DNA of 64,000 nucleotides from Dermabacteraceae bacterium TAE3-ERU5 (lineage in GTDB: Bacteria; Actinomycetota; Actinomycetes; Actinomycetales; Dermabacteraceae). The stretch spans positions 62,001-126,000 of the forward strand of contig JAHUUK010000001.1 of assembly GCA_019218375.1 (NCBI GenBank), read 5' to 3'. Shown one piece after another: positions 40,663 through 51,666 of the stretch. Position 1 is the first letter of the stretch, and each line of letters starts with the position of its first letter. The notes under the pieces were generated by a model that saw nothing but the letters and a program-made list of their open reading frames with translations, was not told the origin of the DNA and made no database searches. The translations under genes were made by a program, and so were the position numbers.

Positions 40663-41826
40663 TTAGCCCGCCACCATGATCTGCGGTTCGCCGCCCTCGG
40701 TTTCGTCCATCTGCGCAGCGATACGGTGCGCCTCTTCGAGCAGGGTCTCGACGATCTCGTCCTCCAGGACGGTCTTGATGACCTCGCCCTTAACGAAGAT
40801 CTGGCCCTTACCGTTACCGGAGGCCACACCGAGATCGGCCTCACGGGCCTCGCCGGGGCCGTTCACGACGCAGCCCATCACCGCGACGCGCAGCGGCACG
40901 CTGAGGCCCTTCAGTCCCTCCGTGACCTTTTCCGCCAGGGTGTAGACGTCCACCTGGGCGCGGCCGCAGGAGGGGCAGGAAACGATGTCCAGCTTGCGCG
41001 GCTTCAGGTTAAGCGACTGCAGAATCTGGTTACCGACCTTTACTTCCTCCACCGGCGGGGCCGAAAGAGAAACGCGGATCGTATCGCCGATGCCCTGCGC
41101 CAGCAGGTGGCCGAAGGCCACTGCCGACTTAATGGTGCCCTGGAACGCCGGCCCCGCCTCGGTAACGCCGAGGTGCAGCGGCCAGTCGCCGCGCTCCGCC
41201 AGCATTTCGTAGGCCTTGATCATGATGACCGGGTCGTTGTGTTTAACGGAGATCTTGAAGTCGTGGAAGCCGTGCTCCTCGAACAGGGAGGCCTCCCAGA
41301 CGGCGGAATCTACCAGCGCTTCGGGGCAGACCTTGCCGTACTTTTCGAGCAGGCGCTTGTCGAGGCTACCCGCGTTTACGCCGATACGGATGCTGGTGCC
41401 GTGGTCTTTGGCGGCGGCGGCGATTTCCTTCACCTGATCGTCGAAGCGGCGAATGTTGCCGGGGTTTACACGCACAGCGGCACAGCCCGCTTCGATCGCG
41501 GCAAAGACGTACTTCGGCTGGAAGTGAATGTCGGCGATAACCGGAATCTGCGATTTCGCGGCGATGGCGACCAGCGCGTCGGCGTCCTCCTGCCGCGGGC
41601 AGGCGACGCGCACGATGTCGCAGCCCGCCGTGGTCAGCTCTGCGATCTGCTGCAGGGTCGCGTTGATATTGTTCGTCGGCGTGGTGGTCATCGACTGCAC
41701 GCTTACGGGCGCGTCTCCCCCCACGTAGGTGCTACCCACCTTGATTTTGCGCGACTTTCTGCGCGCAGAAACCACCGGGGGTGCCTCCTTGACGGCCGGC
41801 ATACCAAGATTCACGGGAATACTCAC
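40663..41826 (-). CDS. ispG: 4-hydroxy-3-methylbut-2-enyl diphosphate synthase (GcpE)
   Basis: Penultimate-stage enzyme of the MEP isoprenoid route, an iron-sulfur protein. It has 387 residues: an N-terminal TIM barrel ([27 protein letters not shown]) and a C-terminal cluster domain with the conserved cysteines in [10 protein letters not shown] and [11 protein letters not shown]. dxr of the same pathway lies 2.5 kb away in a separate unit, as usual in actinobacteria. Confidence 0.97.
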   Translation of the reverse strand: MSIPVNLGMPAVKEAPPVVSARRKSRKIKVGSTYVGGDAPVSVQSMTTTPTNNINATLQQIAELTTAGCDIVRVACPRQEDADALVAIAAKSQIPVIADIHFQPKYVFAAIEAGCAAVRVNPGNIRRFDDQVKEIAAAAKDHGTSIRIGVNAGSLDKRLLEKYGKVCPEALVDSAVWEASLFEEHGFHDFKISVKHNDPVIMIKAYEMLAERGDWPLHLGVTEAGPAFQGTIKSAVAFGHLLAQGIGDTIRVSLSAPPVEEVKVGNQILQSLNLKPRKLDIVSCPSCGRAQVDVYTLAEKVTEGLKGLSVPLRVAVMGCVVNGPGEAREADLGVASGNGKGQIFVKGEVIKTVLEDEIVETLLEEAHRIAAQMDETEGGEPQIMVAG

Positions 41827-41901
41827 CCAGCCATTATGTCGGTTTCTGTGTCGGCTTGCCCGCAGATACGCCGGTAGGATCGGTCACGGAAAGGAGACGA
41901 T

Positions 41902-42939
41902 GTGACCTCCCCCCTATATAACCGACACTTACTGAGCCTCACGCGTCACACCCGCGACGAGGTGAACTACCTGCTAGAGCTGTCCCATGCGGTGAAGGCC
42001 GCGAAGCGCGCCGGGCGTGAACGCCAGCTTCTGCGCGGCAAGAACATCGCCCTGATTTTTGAGAAAACCTCCACTCGCACCCGCTGCGCGTTCGAGGTGG
42101 CCGCGGCGGATCAGGGCGCGCACACTACCTACCTGGGGCCGACCGGCAGCCAGATCGGCGCGAAAGAATCCATCCCCGATACCGCCCGCGTGCTGGGGCG
42201 CATGTATGACGCGATCGAATATCGCGGCTTCGGGCAGGAACGTGTGGAGGCGCTGGCAGAATACGCCGGGGTGCCGGTTTTCAACGGGCTAACCGACGAA
42301 TACCATCCCACCCAGATGATCGCCGACATCATGACGATCCAGGAGCATTACGACGGCCCGCTGACAGAGTGCTGCCTGGTTTACCTGGGCGACGGGCGCA
42401 ACAACATGGCTAATTCGCTGCTGTTGATCGGCGCGAAGCTGGGCATGGACATTCGCATCGCCGCCCCGCGCGAGCTGCAGCCCGAACAGCAGTATGTAGA
42501 GCTGGCCCGGCGCGAGGCAGCGGAAAGCGGTGCGCGCGTCACCGTTAGCGACGACGTGGCGGCCTGCGTCAAGGGAGCGGATTTTCTCTACACCGACGTG
42601 TGGGTGTCGATGGGCGAGCCGCCCGAGGAGTGGCAGCGCCGCATCGACCTGCTCACCCCCTACCGGATCGACGCTGAGCTGGTTGCCGCGACCGGTAACC
42701 CGCACGTGAAGGTGATGCACTGCCTGCCCGCGTACCACGACCTCGGCACCGAGGTGGGACGTCAGGTGGCGGCGCAGCATCCGCGCTTCAGCGATGGCAT
42801 CGAGATTAGCCACGAGGTTTTCGAGTCCGCGCGCTCCATCGTGTTCGATGAGGCCGAGAACCGGATGCATTCGATCAAAGCGATCATGGTGGCATCCCTC
42901 AGCGCGGAGGCCACCCCCGAGGGCGTCTACAGCGCCTGA
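41902..42939 (+). CDS. argF: Ornithine carbamoyltransferase
   Basis: Forms citrulline from ornithine and carbamoyl phosphate, or the reverse in arginine catabolism. The carbamoyl-phosphate motif STRTRCAFE (about 56-64), the HPTQM motif, the ornithine loop SMGEPPEEW and HCLPAYHD are present. The GTG start has AAGGAG just upstream; an ATG overlapping it one base earlier runs straight into TGA. No other arg or arc gene is in the window, so anabolic versus catabolic use is not settled. Confidence 0.94.
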   Translation: MTSPLYNRHLLSLTRHTRDEVNYLLELSHAVKAAKRAGRERQLLRGKNIALIFEKTSTRTRCAFEVAAADQGAHTTYLGPTGSQIGAKESIPDTARVLGRMYDAIEYRGFGQERVEALAEYAGVPVFNGLTDEYHPTQMIADIMTIQEHYDGPLTECCLVYLGDGRNNMANSLLLIGAKLGMDIRIAAPRELQPEQQYVELARREAAESGARVTVSDDVAACVKGADFLYTDVWVSMGEPPEEWQRRIDLLTPYRIDAELVAATGNPHVKVMHCLPAYHDLGTEVGRQVAAQHPRFSDGIEISHEVFESARSIVFDEAENRMHSIKAIMVASLSAEATPEGVYSA

Positions 42940-42958
42940 AGGCAGACGCCTAAAGCGG

Positions 42959-42996
42959 TTAAGCGGCCCGTCCCCTTTCCGGGGCGGGCCGCTTAA
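42959..42996. terminator. Bidirectional terminator between argF and the site-2 protease gene
   Basis: A 16-bp stem with one bulged base (42959-42975 with 42981-42996) lies 20 bp after argF and 4 bp before the convergent stop. Confidence 0.8.
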
Positions 42997-42999
42997 CTG

Positions 43000-44325
43000 T
43001 TACGGGTTGAAAAGGCTGACCGGTTTCACGATGTCGGCATACACCAGCAGCACCGTCATGGTGAGCAGCACCAGCACTATCGCATTGGTGAGCGGGATCA
43101 GTTTCGACATGTCGGTTGGTCCGGGATCGGGCCTGCCGCGCAGTCGGGCCAGGAACCGCCGCAGCCCCTCTACGAGCGCTCCGGCGACGTGCCCGCCGTC
43201 CAGCGGCGGCAGCGGAATCAGGTTGAACACGAACAGCGCCACGTTGAGGGAGGCGAGGATGGAAAGCAGTGTCCAGGCTTTTTCTTTCAGCCCGAAACCG
43301 GCATGTTCGGCCGCCGTGACTTCTCCCGCGAGGCGGGACACGCCAACCACGCTGATGGGGCCGTTCGGATCGCGTTTCTCATCGCTAAAGGCAGCCACCG
43401 CGACGTCGTACATGCGCTGCGGCAGGCCCAGGAACAGGTTTGCGGTGCCCTTCACGGCGGTGAACGTGGTGGCCGGGACCGCGCTTAGCGGCTGGCGCAC
43501 GTAACCGCGCGTGCCCGACACTCCGAGGAAGCCGACCTCTGCCGTAAGTACCTGCCCGTCGGCGCCGCGCTGCACGTCGGTGCCGGACTCGTTGAGCAGG
43601 GGACGCTGCGCCCGGTTGGGGGTGATCGTAAGGGCGATGGTTTCGCCGCCGCGCCTAACCTCAGCGGCCAGGGGTTTTTCCGGGTTGGCGCGCACGATCC
43701 GGGTCAGTTCCCCGAAGGTCGCTACCGGCGTGCCGCCAAGGGAAAGGATTTCGTCTCCGGGTTGCAGCCCGGCAATTTTCGCTGCGCTCGGCGGGTAGCC
43801 ATCGCAGCTTTGCGCTTCGGCCGGGCGCACGCATTCGGCTACGGTGCCGACGCGGGAGGTGTTTTCCGGTTTGCCGATACCCACCAAAAGCACGGCGAAA
43901 AGCACGATGGCGATAAGCAGGTTCATGCACGGCCCGCCCAGCATCACCACGAGTTTTTTGGGGACGCTCAGCCGCACGAAAGTGCGCGCGGCATCTGCGG
44001 GATCGTATTGGCTGGCCTCGTACTGTTTCGCTTCTTCCGACACGCCGCCGAAGAAACCTGTGGAGTCGGCGCTTACCTTGCCGTTCGGCGCTGGATACAT
44101 GCCGATCATACGAATGTAGCCGCCGAGCGGGATCCACTTTAGGCCGTACTCGGTTTCCCCGACCCGCCGAGAAAAGACGGTCGGCCCGAACCCGATCATG
44201 TACTGCGTGACCTTCACACCGAACAGTTTTGCCGGCACCAGGTGGCCGATTTCGTGCAGGGCGATGGAAAGCGCGATACCGATGACGATGAGGAGGATGC
44301 CGACGAGGGAGAGCAGCAGGGTCAC
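43000..44325 (-). CDS. Site-2 intramembrane zinc metalloprotease (RseP/Rip1 type, M50)
   Basis: The 441-residue membrane protease has HExxH as ALHEIGHLVPAKLFG in the first helix (about 24-38). A central PDZ domain carries GLQPGDEILSLGGTPVATF (about 215-235), and the second active-site motif is NLIPLPPLDGGHV. It cleaves anti-sigma factors or membrane peptides after a first cut; in mycobacteria Rip1 controls several regulons. It overlaps dxr by 4 bp, a conserved pair. Confidence 0.95.
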   Translation of the reverse strand: MTLLLSLVGILLIVIGIALSIALHEIGHLVPAKLFGVKVTQYMIGFGPTVFSRRVGETEYGLKWIPLGGYIRMIGMYPAPNGKVSADSTGFFGGVSEEAKQYEASQYDPADAARTFVRLSVPKKLVVMLGGPCMNLLIAIVLFAVLLVGIGKPENTSRVGTVAECVRPAEAQSCDGYPPSAAKIAGLQPGDEILSLGGTPVATFGELTRIVRANPEKPLAAEVRRGGETIALTITPNRAQRPLLNESGTDVQRGADGQVLTAEVGFLGVSGTRGYVRQPLSAVPATTFTAVKGTANLFLGLPQRMYDVAVAAFSDEKRDPNGPISVVGVSRLAGEVTAAEHAGFGLKEKAWTLLSILASLNVALFVFNLIPLPPLDGGHVAGALVEGLRRFLARLRGRPDPGPTDMSKLIPLTNAIVLVLLTMTVLLVYADIVKPVSLFNP

Positions 44326-45509
44326 TGGGCGGCACCGATCAGTTCGCGGGCGCGAGAGCGCGCCCAGGCTTCCGCCGCCGCGATAGCGTCCACCGTCAGG
44401 GTTGCGGGCTGCGGCAGCGCCGGATCAGCCAGCACGTCGGCCAGCAGATCGACAATGCCGGTGAAGGACAGCCGCCCCTCGTGGAAGGCGTCCACGGCTT
44501 CTTCGTTAGCCGCGTTGTAGCAGGCCATGGCGACGCCGCCGCGGGCGTGCGCGGCGCGGGCGATGCGGATGGCGGGGAAAGCGTCTTCGTCCAGCGGCAG
44601 GAAGTCCCAGGACTGTGCCTGCGTGAAATCGCTTGGGCGGCTCAGGCCGGGCAGCTTCTCCGGGTAGGCGAGCGCCCACCCGATCGCGTGGCGCATGTCC
44701 GGCGGGGAAAGCTCCGCGATGGTTGCGCCGTCCACCAGCCGCACCATGGAATGCACGATTGACTGCGGATGCACGACCACCTCGACCCGCTCCAGCGGCA
44801 GGTTAAACAGCCAGGCCGCTTCGATCACTTCCAGGGCCTTATTGACCATGGTCGCGGAGTTCGTGGTGATAACCCGCCCCATGTTCCAGGTGGGATGGTT
44901 GAGCGCCTGCGCGGGCGTTACCTCGCCCAGTTCCGCGCGTGAACGTCCCCGGAAGGGGCCGCCGGAGGCCGTGACCACCAGTGCATCTATCGCCTCGGGG
45001 CGCACCCCGGCCAGGCACTGCGCGATGGCGGTGTGTTCGGAATCGACGGGCAGCAGCTGCCCCGGCCCGGCCGCCGCCGTCACCAGTTCGCCGCCCGCCA
45101 CGAGGGATTCCTTGTTGGCTAGGGCCAGGCGCGCGCCCGAGGCGAGCGCGGCCAGGGTGGGGCGCAGGCCGACGGATCCGGTGACGGCGTTCAACACGAC
45201 GTCTCCGCTGCCGTCCCCTCCCCCGCTGAGTTCGCCCGCCACGGTCTCTACCGCGTCGGGGCCAACCAGCAGGCGCGGGTTTAGGCCGCGGGCGCGCAGC
45301 TGCGTGCGCACCGCGTCGGCGTTAGCGCTGTCGGAAATAGCCACGGTGCTAGCACCGGTGCTTTCGGCCTGCTGCGCCAGGAGCTGCGGCCGCGATCCCG
45401 TGGCCGCCAGGGAAACGATCTGTCCGAGCTGGGGATAGCGCGCCACGACCTCAACGGCCTGCGTGCCGATGGAGCCGGTCGCACCCAGCAGGGCGATGCG
45501 TCTGGTCAT
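44322..45509 (-). CDS. dxr: 1-deoxy-D-xylulose 5-phosphate reductoisomerase
   Basis: First committed step of the MEP isoprenoid route. The 395-residue protein has the NADPH loop LLGATGSIGTQ (about 8-18), the substrate and metal region NKESLVAGGELV and PVDSEHTAI, and the flexible loop ASGGPFRGR. It is coupled to the downstream protease by ATGA-type overlap and starts 3 bp after the DivIVA-domain gene. Confidence 0.97.
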   Translation of the reverse strand: MTRRIALLGATGSIGTQAVEVVARYPQLGQIVSLAATGSRPQLLAQQAESTGASTVAISDSANADAVRTQLRARGLNPRLLVGPDAVETVAGELSGGGDGSGDVVLNAVTGSVGLRPTLAALASGARLALANKESLVAGGELVTAAAGPGQLLPVDSEHTAIAQCLAGVRPEAIDALVVTASGGPFRGRSRAELGEVTPAQALNHPTWNMGRVITTNSATMVNKALEVIEAAWLFNLPLERVEVVVHPQSIVHSMVRLVDGATIAELSPPDMRHAIGWALAYPEKLPGLSRPSDFTQAQSWDFLPLDEDAFPAIRIARAAHARGGVAMACYNAANEEAVDAFHEGRLSFTGIVDLLADVLADPALPQPATLTVDAIAAAEAWARSRARELIGAAQ

Positions 45510-45512
45510 GGT

Positions 45513-46061
45513 TTACGGGACCGACGCCATGATGTCGGCTACGTGATCCAGGAACACGTCCACGACTGCCTCGTCGTAGCCGTCGGCTCCCTTGCGGCTG
45601 CGGAAGGTAGCTAGGCGCACGTCGTCCACGCTCATGGGGTGGCCGTGGCCGAAGTAGGCGATCAGGCGCTGGCAGAGGGCGTCCACGTCGTCGCGGTCAT
45701 AGGAGACCTCGCCCTCCAGGCCGGGGGCGAAACGCAGCCCTTCGGGGCGTTCCAGGCGCTCGGTCAGTTCGGCAGCGCGCTGGCTGAGCTTGCGCACCCA
45801 GGCGTCCTCCCCGATCTCGGCGATGGCCTTATCGCGCTTGCGCAGGGCAATCGCGTCGGCCAGGCGGTCGAGAACCTTATCTACCTCGTCCATCGAGTAG
45901 CCGCCGCGCTCCATCGCGAAGGTGACCTCCACGATGTCGTCGCTGGTAAACGACTCGTCGCCGCTGTCGTACGACTGCTGCGCATGGCGCATAAATTCAT
46001 CAACCTCGTCGCGGCTGTATCCCTTAGAAAATACAGACACGCGCGGGAACTCGATGCTCAT
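45513..46061 (-). CDS. DivIVA-domain protein
   Basis: The 182-residue soluble protein has two copies of the short DivIVA motif: [14 protein letters not shown] (about 11-24) and [14 protein letters not shown] (about 51-64). A third weaker segment, [13 protein letters not shown], follows. The family binds curved membrane or recruits cell-wall machinery, but this version lacks the long coiled coil of Wag31, so it is not the polar-growth protein itself. It overlaps rlmN by 4 bp. Confidence 0.82.
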   Translation of the reverse strand: MSIEFPRVSVFSKGYSRDEVDEFMRHAQQSYDSGDESFTSDDIVEVTFAMERGGYSMDEVDKVLDRLADAIALRKRDKAIAEIGEDAWVRKLSQRAAELTERLERPEGLRFAPGLEGEVSYDRDDVDALCQRLIAYFGHGHPMSVDDVRLATFRSRKGADGYDEAVVDVFLDHVADIMASVP

Positions 46062-47311
46062 AGCGTTTCCTTTCCATCCCCGGCGATAGCCTCGACCCGG
46101 GCGACCCGGGCCTCACGGTCCTGCCGATGGTTATCGTCTTCCTCGATAGTAGCGGCAAGCTGCCCGCAGGCACCGTCAATGTCGCTGCCGCGGGTATCGC
46201 GGATGGTGGTGCTGACGCCATGGGCGCGCACCGCCTCCACGAATGCCTGCTCCACCTCGGGGTCCGAAGCGGTCCACTTCGAACCGGGAACCGGGTTCAG
46301 CGGGATCGGATTGACGTGCACCCAGTGCGCGCCGCCCTTGGCCACCAGCACCTGCCCCAGCAGGTCACCGCGCCAGGCGTGATCGTTAATGTCGCGGATC
46401 AGGGCATATTCGATGCTGACGCGCCGCCCCGTCTTGAGGAAGTAATCGTGGGCGGCGGTGACCACCTCGTCCACGCTGAAGCGGGTGTTGATCGGCACCA
46501 GTTCGTTGCGCAGTTCGTCATCCGGCGCGTGCAGGGAAACCGCTAGCGTTACGGGAATGTCCTCTTCCATCAGCTTGCGGATCGCCGGGGCCAGCCCCAC
46601 CGTGGAAACGGTGATGTGGCGGGCCGACATGCCGAAGCCGTCCGGCTGGGGCGCGTTCAGCAGTTTGCAGGCGCTAGCGACCGCGCGATAGTTCGCGAGC
46701 GGCTCGCCCATTCCCATAAAGACGATGTTGTTTACGCGGCCGGGGCCTCCCGCGACCTCTCCGTTGGCGAGCATCAGGTTCGCGATGCGCACCTGCTCCA
46801 TGATCTCCGCGACCGACATGTTGCGCTTGAGCCCCATCTGCCCGGTGGCGCAGAACGGGCAGTTCATGCCGCATCCGGCCTGGGAAGAGATGCAGAGGGT
46901 GACGCGGCCGGGGTAGCGCATCAGCACGGACTCGACCGAGGCGCCGTCGAAGAGCCGCCACAGCGTCTTGACGGTCTTGCCGCCGTCCGCCAGCTGCGTC
47001 TTGACCGGCGTCACCAACTGCGGGAAAAAGCGGTTCGCGAGGTTCTCCCGCTCCGCTGCGGGCAGGTCCGTCATGGCCTCGGGATCAACCGTGTAGTGGC
47101 TGTAGTAGTGGCGCGCCAGCTGCTTCGCGCGGAACGCGGGCATCCCCAGTTCCTTGAGGGCCTCCTTGCGTTCGTCGGCACTCATGTCCACGAAGTGCTG
47201 CGGCGGCTTACCGCGGCGGCGGGGGCGCATCTGCAGCTCACCCTGGGCGAGCATAACCGGCTGTCCCGGTACCACCTCGCGAGAAAGATCGGGCAGGGGG
47301 GTACGGGTCAC
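46058..47311 (-). CDS. rlmN: Dual-specificity rRNA/tRNA adenine-C2 methyltransferase RlmN
   Basis: Radical-SAM enzyme methylating A2503 of 23S rRNA and A37 of some tRNAs. It has 417 residues: CxxxCxxC as CGMNCPFC (about 141-148), the GMGEPLANY motif, and the C-terminal methyl-carrying cysteine in [11 protein letters not shown]. Overlaps with cdsA and with the DivIVA-domain gene (4 bp each) make it a coupled middle gene. Confidence 0.97.
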   Translation of the reverse strand: MTRTPLPDLSREVVPGQPVMLAQGELQMRPRRRGKPPQHFVDMSADERKEALKELGMPAFRAKQLARHYYSHYTVDPEAMTDLPAAERENLANRFFPQLVTPVKTQLADGGKTVKTLWRLFDGASVESVLMRYPGRVTLCISSQAGCGMNCPFCATGQMGLKRNMSVAEIMEQVRIANLMLANGEVAGGPGRVNNIVFMGMGEPLANYRAVASACKLLNAPQPDGFGMSARHITVSTVGLAPAIRKLMEEDIPVTLAVSLHAPDDELRNELVPINTRFSVDEVVTAAHDYFLKTGRRVSIEYALIRDINDHAWRGDLLGQVLVAKGGAHWVHVNPIPLNPVPGSKWTASDPEVEQAFVEAVRAHGVSTTIRDTRGSDIDGACGQLAATIEEDDNHRQDREARVARVEAIAGDGKETL

Positions 47312-48459
47312 AGAAGAACTCCCAGAAGTAGATAGGTTACGGGCGCGGCTAGCAGAAGCGAATCTATCCGATCCATGATCCCGCCGTGCCCCGGAAGCAG
47401 CTGTCCCATGTCTTTCAGACCAAGGTCACGTTTCAGCAGCGATTCGCAAAGGTCGCCCACGGTGGCGACGACCACGATCACGGGGCCGAGCACCAGGCCG
47501 AACCACCAGGGCCCGCCCAGCGCGAGGGTCGAGATAAGCACGGCGGCCAGGCTGCCGAGGAGGAGGGAACCGGCGAAGCCCTCCCAGGTTTTCTTCGGGC
47601 TGATGGCAGGGGCCATCGGGGTGCGTCCGAAAAGCACCCCGGCGAAGTAGCCGCCCGTGTCGTTGGCGACGGGCACCAGCAGGGCCAGTAGAGCGCGCCA
47701 GGCGCCGTCGGGCTGCGCGTGCAGCAGAAGCAGGAAGCAGCCGAGCAGCGGCAGCCAGGCGATCGTGAACACGGCCCCCATGACGTCGCGCAGGGCCGAC
47801 ATGCCGGTGGCGTCAGCCACCCGCCAGATGGTAACCACGCCGATTGCGATTGCCGCAGAGGTCACGAGGCCCTCGGCCCCCCAGGAAACGGTGGAAACGA
47901 CCATGCCGACCGCGCCGAGCAGGAGCGGCGGCAGCGGCACCTCCATCCCGCGATGGGAAAGCGCCGTGGCGACCTCAATACTGCCGATGACGGCGGTTAG
48001 CGCCACCATGAACGGGAAGATCTGCGGCAGCGCGAACAGGCTGACGAAAAGGGCAGCGAGCAGCACCATGCCGACGATGGTGGCGAGCGGCAGGTTGCGG
48101 CCGGGATTTCGCTTCCCCGCCGGTTTGATCGGATCGGGTTCCCCCGGCTGCGGGGACAGGATGGGGGCGTCCCCCTCCGGCAGCTGCTGCTGCGGCGGCT
48201 TGCGGCGGGGTCGCCTGCGCCGCTTCGGAGGCTCTCCGCCACTCCCCCGCATACCGCCGTCCCCCTGCGGCGGGGTGGACCCACCGCCCGTGGAAGCGGG
48301 CGGGTTCTCCGCGTCCGCGCGCGCCGTCGGCCCCGTCGGTCGGGCCGGGGTTACCGACTCGCCCGGCAACGGGGACGAGGCAGGTTTTGCGGGCGCGGCA
48401 GTGCTGCCGCGACGGCGTCGCGGCAGCACTAGCGGGTTAAAGAGGACGGCGCTGGTCAT
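47308..48459 (-). CDS. cdsA: Phosphatidate cytidylyltransferase
   Basis: Makes CDP-diacylglycerol, the substrate used by PgsA. The 383-residue protein has about eight membrane helices and the C-terminal signature [20 protein letters not shown] followed by IMDRIDS. The first ~110 residues are an unusual Pro/Gly/Arg-rich cytoplasmic extension ([30 protein letters not shown]) not needed for catalysis. It lies 3 bp after frr. Confidence 0.94.
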   Translation of the reverse strand: MTSAVLFNPLVLPRRRRGSTAAPAKPASSPLPGESVTPARPTGPTARADAENPPASTGGGSTPPQGDGGMRGSGGEPPKRRRRPRRKPPQQQLPEGDAPILSPQPGEPDPIKPAGKRNPGRNLPLATIVGMVLLAALFVSLFALPQIFPFMVALTAVIGSIEVATALSHRGMEVPLPPLLLGAVGMVVSTVSWGAEGLVTSAAIAIGVVTIWRVADATGMSALRDVMGAVFTIAWLPLLGCFLLLLHAQPDGAWRALLALLVPVANDTGGYFAGVLFGRTPMAPAISPKKTWEGFAGSLLLGSLAAVLISTLALGGPWWFGLVLGPVIVVVATVGDLCESLLKRDLGLKDMGQLLPGHGGIMDRIDSLLLAAPVTYLLLGVLL

Positions 48460-48462
48460 ACC

Positions 48463-49020
48463 TCAGACCGTGGCGAGCTCGGTTTCCTTGGCGGCCAGGG
48501 CCTGGTCCACCAGTTCGCTGTACTTCTTGGTGAGGGCGTCGAGGTCCTTTTCCGCGCGGCTGCCCTCGTCCTCGCCGATCTCCTTGTCCTTGACCAGCTT
48601 CTCGATGGCCTTCTTCGCGTTTGCACGCGAGGAACGCACCGCGATGCGGCCGTCTTCGGCCTTGTTCTTAGCGAGCTTGACGTAGTCCTTACGGCGTTCC
48701 TCGGTCAGTGCCGGCAGCACGATACGCAGGTTGTCGCCGTTGTTGGTCGGGTTCACGCCCAGGTCGGATTCACGCAGGGCGGTCTCGACTCCCGACATCG
48801 CGCCCTTGTCGTAAGGGGTAACGATGACGGTGCGGGCCTCGGGGAACTGCAGGGAGGCGAGCTGGTTCAGCGGGGTGGGAGCACCGTAGTAGTCCACGGT
48901 GATCTTCTCGAACATGGCGGCGTTGGCGCGACCGGTACGGATAGCGGAAAACTCTTCCTTGGTCACCTCCACCGTCTTCTTCATCTTGTCTTCGGCTTCG
49001 GTCAGGATTTCGTTAATCAT
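48463..49020 (-). CDS. frr: Ribosome recycling factor
   Basis: Splits post-termination ribosomes with EF-G. The ATG at 49020 (MINEILTEA) gives 185 residues, the universal length; the open frame upstream is chance. RTGRANAAMFEKITVDYYGA and NNGDNLRIVLPALTEERRK are diagnostic. Confidence 0.97.
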   Translation of the reverse strand: MINEILTEAEDKMKKTVEVTKEEFSAIRTGRANAAMFEKITVDYYGAPTPLNQLASLQFPEARTVIVTPYDKGAMSGVETALRESDLGVNPTNNGDNLRIVLPALTEERRKDYVKLAKNKAEDGRIAVRSSRANAKKAIEKLVKDKEIGEDEGSRAEKDLDALTKKYSELVDQALAAKETELATV

Positions 49021-49054
49021 GCGCTTCTCTTTCCTTGCTGTCTCTGGTCTGATC

Positions 49055-49822
49055 TCAGTGCTTTTCGCCGGTGACGACGGTACCGATGCGCTCACCCAGC
49101 ATGGCGCGGGTGATGGAGCCGGCCTCGTCCATTCCGAAGACCAGCATCGGCTGCGCGTTGTCCATGCAGAGGCTGAACGCGGTCGAATCCACAACCTTCA
49201 GGCCCTGTTTCAGCGCGCTTTCGTAGGTGACGCTGTCCAGCTTCTTTGCGTTCTCGTCCTTGCGCGGATCGGAGGTGTAGACGCCGTCCACCCCGTTCTT
49301 GGCCATCAGCACTTCGTGGCAGCCGATCTCGAGCGCGCGCTGCACCGCCACGGTGTCGGTGGAGAAGTACGGCATGCCCGCGCCCGCACCGAAAATGACT
49401 ACGCGGCCCTTTTCCAGGTGACGCACCGCGCGCAGCGGCAGGTAGGCTTCCGCGACCTGTCCCATGGTGATGGCGGTCTGCACGCGGGTATCAACGCCCT
49501 TCTGCTCCAGGAAGTCCTGCAGGGCAAGGCAGTTCATGACGGTGCCGAGCATACCCATGTAGTCCGCCCGGCGGCGTTCCATGCCGCGCGCAGAAAGTTC
49601 CGCGCCACGGAAGAAGTTGCCGCCACCGACCACGATTGCGCATTCGACGCCCTGCGCCACGCCTTCCGCGATCTCCCCGGCGATCCGGGAGATTACGTCG
49701 GGATCAACCCCGACCTTGCCGCCGCCGAAAGCCTCGCCGGAAAGTTTCAGCAGTACCCGCCGGCTCCCCTCTTTCTTCGGAATTACGGGAATCGGGGAGG
49801 TGGGTGCGCCTGTCGCGGTCAT
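49055..49822 (-). CDS. pyrH: UMP kinase
   Basis: Phosphorylates UMP to UDP; amino-acid-kinase fold. In 255 residues it shows [12 protein letters not shown] (about 23-34), [10 protein letters not shown] and the UMP-binding [15 protein letters not shown]. It is placed between tsf and frr, as is typical. Confidence 0.97.
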   Translation of the reverse strand: MTATGAPTSPIPVIPKKEGSRRVLLKLSGEAFGGGKVGVDPDVISRIAGEIAEGVAQGVECAIVVGGGNFFRGAELSARGMERRRADYMGMLGTVMNCLALQDFLEQKGVDTRVQTAITMGQVAEAYLPLRAVRHLEKGRVVIFGAGAGMPYFSTDTVAVQRALEIGCHEVLMAKNGVDGVYTSDPRKDENAKKLDSVTYESALKQGLKVVDSTAFSLCMDNAQPMLVFGMDEAGSITRAMLGERIGTVVTGEKH

Positions 49823-49904
49823 AAGGTTCCTTCCAACGAGCTGTCAGGGCGTTTCGATCATATCCGACGCGGGGCCTGATGGGATTATTTGGCTTATATA
49901 GACA

Positions 49905-49947
49905 CACCACGGGCTCGCCCACCTCAGCGGTGAGCGAGCCCGTGGTG
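49905..49947 (-). terminator. Stem-loop after tsf
   Basis: A perfect 14-bp stem (49905-49918 with 49934-49947) with a 15-base loop starts 10 bp after the tsf stop. No U-run. It separates rpsB-tsf from pyrH-frr. Confidence 0.78.
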
Positions 49948-49957
49948 CGGATGGCTA

Positions 49958-50782
49958 TTAGTTGCCTACGCGGAAGCGTACGAAACCGGTAACCTTGCCG
50001 CCGGTGGCCTCAACGATCTTGCCGACGGTGGTCTTCGGATCCTTGGCGAAAGCCTGATCGAGCAGGACGTTCTCCTTGTAGAAGCCGTTCATGCGACCCT
50101 CAACGATGCGAGCCAGAGCCTGCTCCGGCTTGCCCTCGTTGCGTGCGGTCTCTTCGGCGATACGACGCTCGTTCTCAACGGTCTCTGCCGGAACCTCATC
50201 GCGGGTCAGGTAGAGCGGGGAGTAAGCGGCGATGTGCATCGCGACGTCGTGAGCCACGGAAGCGGCAGCGGCGTCGGTAGCAACGAGAACGCCAACCTGC
50301 GGGGGCAGGTCCTTGTTGGTGCGGTGCATGTAGAGCTCTACGTGCTCGCCGGCCACGCGGCCGATGCGGCGCACAACGATCTTCTCGCCCATGGTGGCGG
50401 AAGCGTTGGTGAGCTGCTCACCGAAAGCGGTCTCGGCCAGCTCGGCCGGGTCCTTCGCGCCGGAAGCAACGGCGGCCGCTACGGCCTCGTCACCGAGGGC
50501 AACGAACTTCTCGTTCTTAGCAACGAAGTCGGTCTCGGAGTTGATCTCAACCAGGGTACCGACCTGGCCGCCCTCACCCTCGCGGATGTCGGCAGCGATC
50601 AGACCCTCGGAAGCGCTGCGGCCTTCGCGCTTAGCGATGCCCTTCAGACCCTTCACGCGGATCAGCTCAACGGCCTTCTCCTTGTCGCCGCCTGCTTCGT
50701 CAAGAGCCTTCTTGACGTCGAGCATGCCAGCGCCGGTCTTCTCGCGGATTTCCTTGATGTCGGACGCGGTGTAATTCGCCAT
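49958..50782 (-). CDS. tsf: Translation elongation factor Ts
   Basis: Nucleotide exchange factor for EF-Tu. The 274-residue protein has the N-terminal UBA-like domain, the signature REKTGAGMLDVKKAL (about 14-28), the core VEINSETDFVAKNEKF, and the C-terminal dimer region. It is co-transcribed with rpsB (35-bp gap). Confidence 0.98.
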   Translation of the reverse strand: MANYTASDIKEIREKTGAGMLDVKKALDEAGGDKEKAVELIRVKGLKGIAKREGRSASEGLIAADIREGEGGQVGTLVEINSETDFVAKNEKFVALGDEAVAAAVASGAKDPAELAETAFGEQLTNASATMGEKIVVRRIGRVAGEHVELYMHRTNKDLPPQVGVLVATDAAAASVAHDVAMHIAAYSPLYLTRDEVPAETVENERRIAEETARNEGKPEQALARIVEGRMNGFYKENVLLDQAFAKDPKTTVGKIVEATGGKVTGFVRFRVGN

Positions 50783-50817
50783 GGTTTCTCTTTTCTTCAG
50801 TCTCGTGACCCGAAAGA

Positions 50818-51666
50818 TCAGGCGTCGGCCTGCTCGGTCTTTTCCTCGGCAGCCTCAGCCGCGGGAGCTTCCTCGGCCTTGGCGGCCTCAGACTGCTTCA
50901 GGAGTTCCTGCTCCCACTCGGCCAGCGGCTCTGCGGAAACGGCGGAAACGTTCTTCTCGCCCTGCGGCTTCTGCTCGTGGCGGGCCTGCAGGCCGGCAGC
51001 CACGGCGTCGGCGACGACGCGGGTGAGGAGGGCGACGGAGCGAATCGAGTCGTCGTTGCCCGGGATCGGGTAGTTGACCTCGTCGGGGTCGCAGTTGGTG
51101 TCGAGGATAGCCACGACGGGGATGTTCAGCTTGTGAGCCTCATCCACGGCGAGGTGTTCCTTGTTGGTGTCGACGATCCAGACAGCGCTCGGGGTGCGAG
51201 CCATATCGCGAACGCCACCGAGGGTGCGCGCAAGCTTTTCCTTCTCGCGGCGCATCATCAGCAGTTCCTTCTTGGTGCGGCCGGAGGAGGCAACATCGTC
51301 GAAGTCGATCTGCTCGAGTTCCTTGAGGCGGTTAACGCGCGCGGAAACGGTCTGCAGGTTGGTGAGCATGCCGCCCAGCCAGCGCTGGTTCACGTAGGGC
51401 ATGCCAACGCGGGTAGCCTGCTCGCGGATGGACTCCTGAGCCTGCTTCTTGGTGCCGACGAAAAGGACGCTGCCGCCGTGAGCGACGGTTTCCTTAACGA
51501 AGTTGTAGGCCTCGTCGATGTAGCTGAGGGACTTCAGCAGATCGATGATGTAGATGCCGTTGCGCTCGGTGAAGATGAAGCGCTTCATCTTCGGGTTCCA
51601 GCGACGGGTCTGGTGGCCAAAGTGGACGCCGCTCTCGAGGAGCTGACGCATGGTTACGACTGCCAT
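50818..51666 (-). CDS. rpsB: 30S ribosomal protein S2
   Basis: The start at 51666 ([10 protein letters not shown]) gives 282 residues; the open frame to 51693 adds a spurious extension. Conserved [31 protein letters not shown] and [10 protein letters not shown] are present. The C-terminal ~40 residues are an Ala/Glu-rich extension ([20 protein letters not shown]), common in actinobacteria. It is the first gene of rpsB-tsf. Confidence 0.97.
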   Translation of the reverse strand: MAVVTMRQLLESGVHFGHQTRRWNPKMKRFIFTERNGIYIIDLLKSLSYIDEAYNFVKETVAHGGSVLFVGTKKQAQESIREQATRVGMPYVNQRWLGGMLTNLQTVSARVNRLKELEQIDFDDVASSGRTKKELLMMRREKEKLARTLGGVRDMARTPSAVWIVDTNKEHLAVDEAHKLNIPVVAILDTNCDPDEVNYPIPGNDDSIRSVALLTRVVADAVAAGLQARHEQKPQGEKNVSAVSAEPLAEWEQELLKQSEAAKAEEAPAAEAAEEKTEQADA

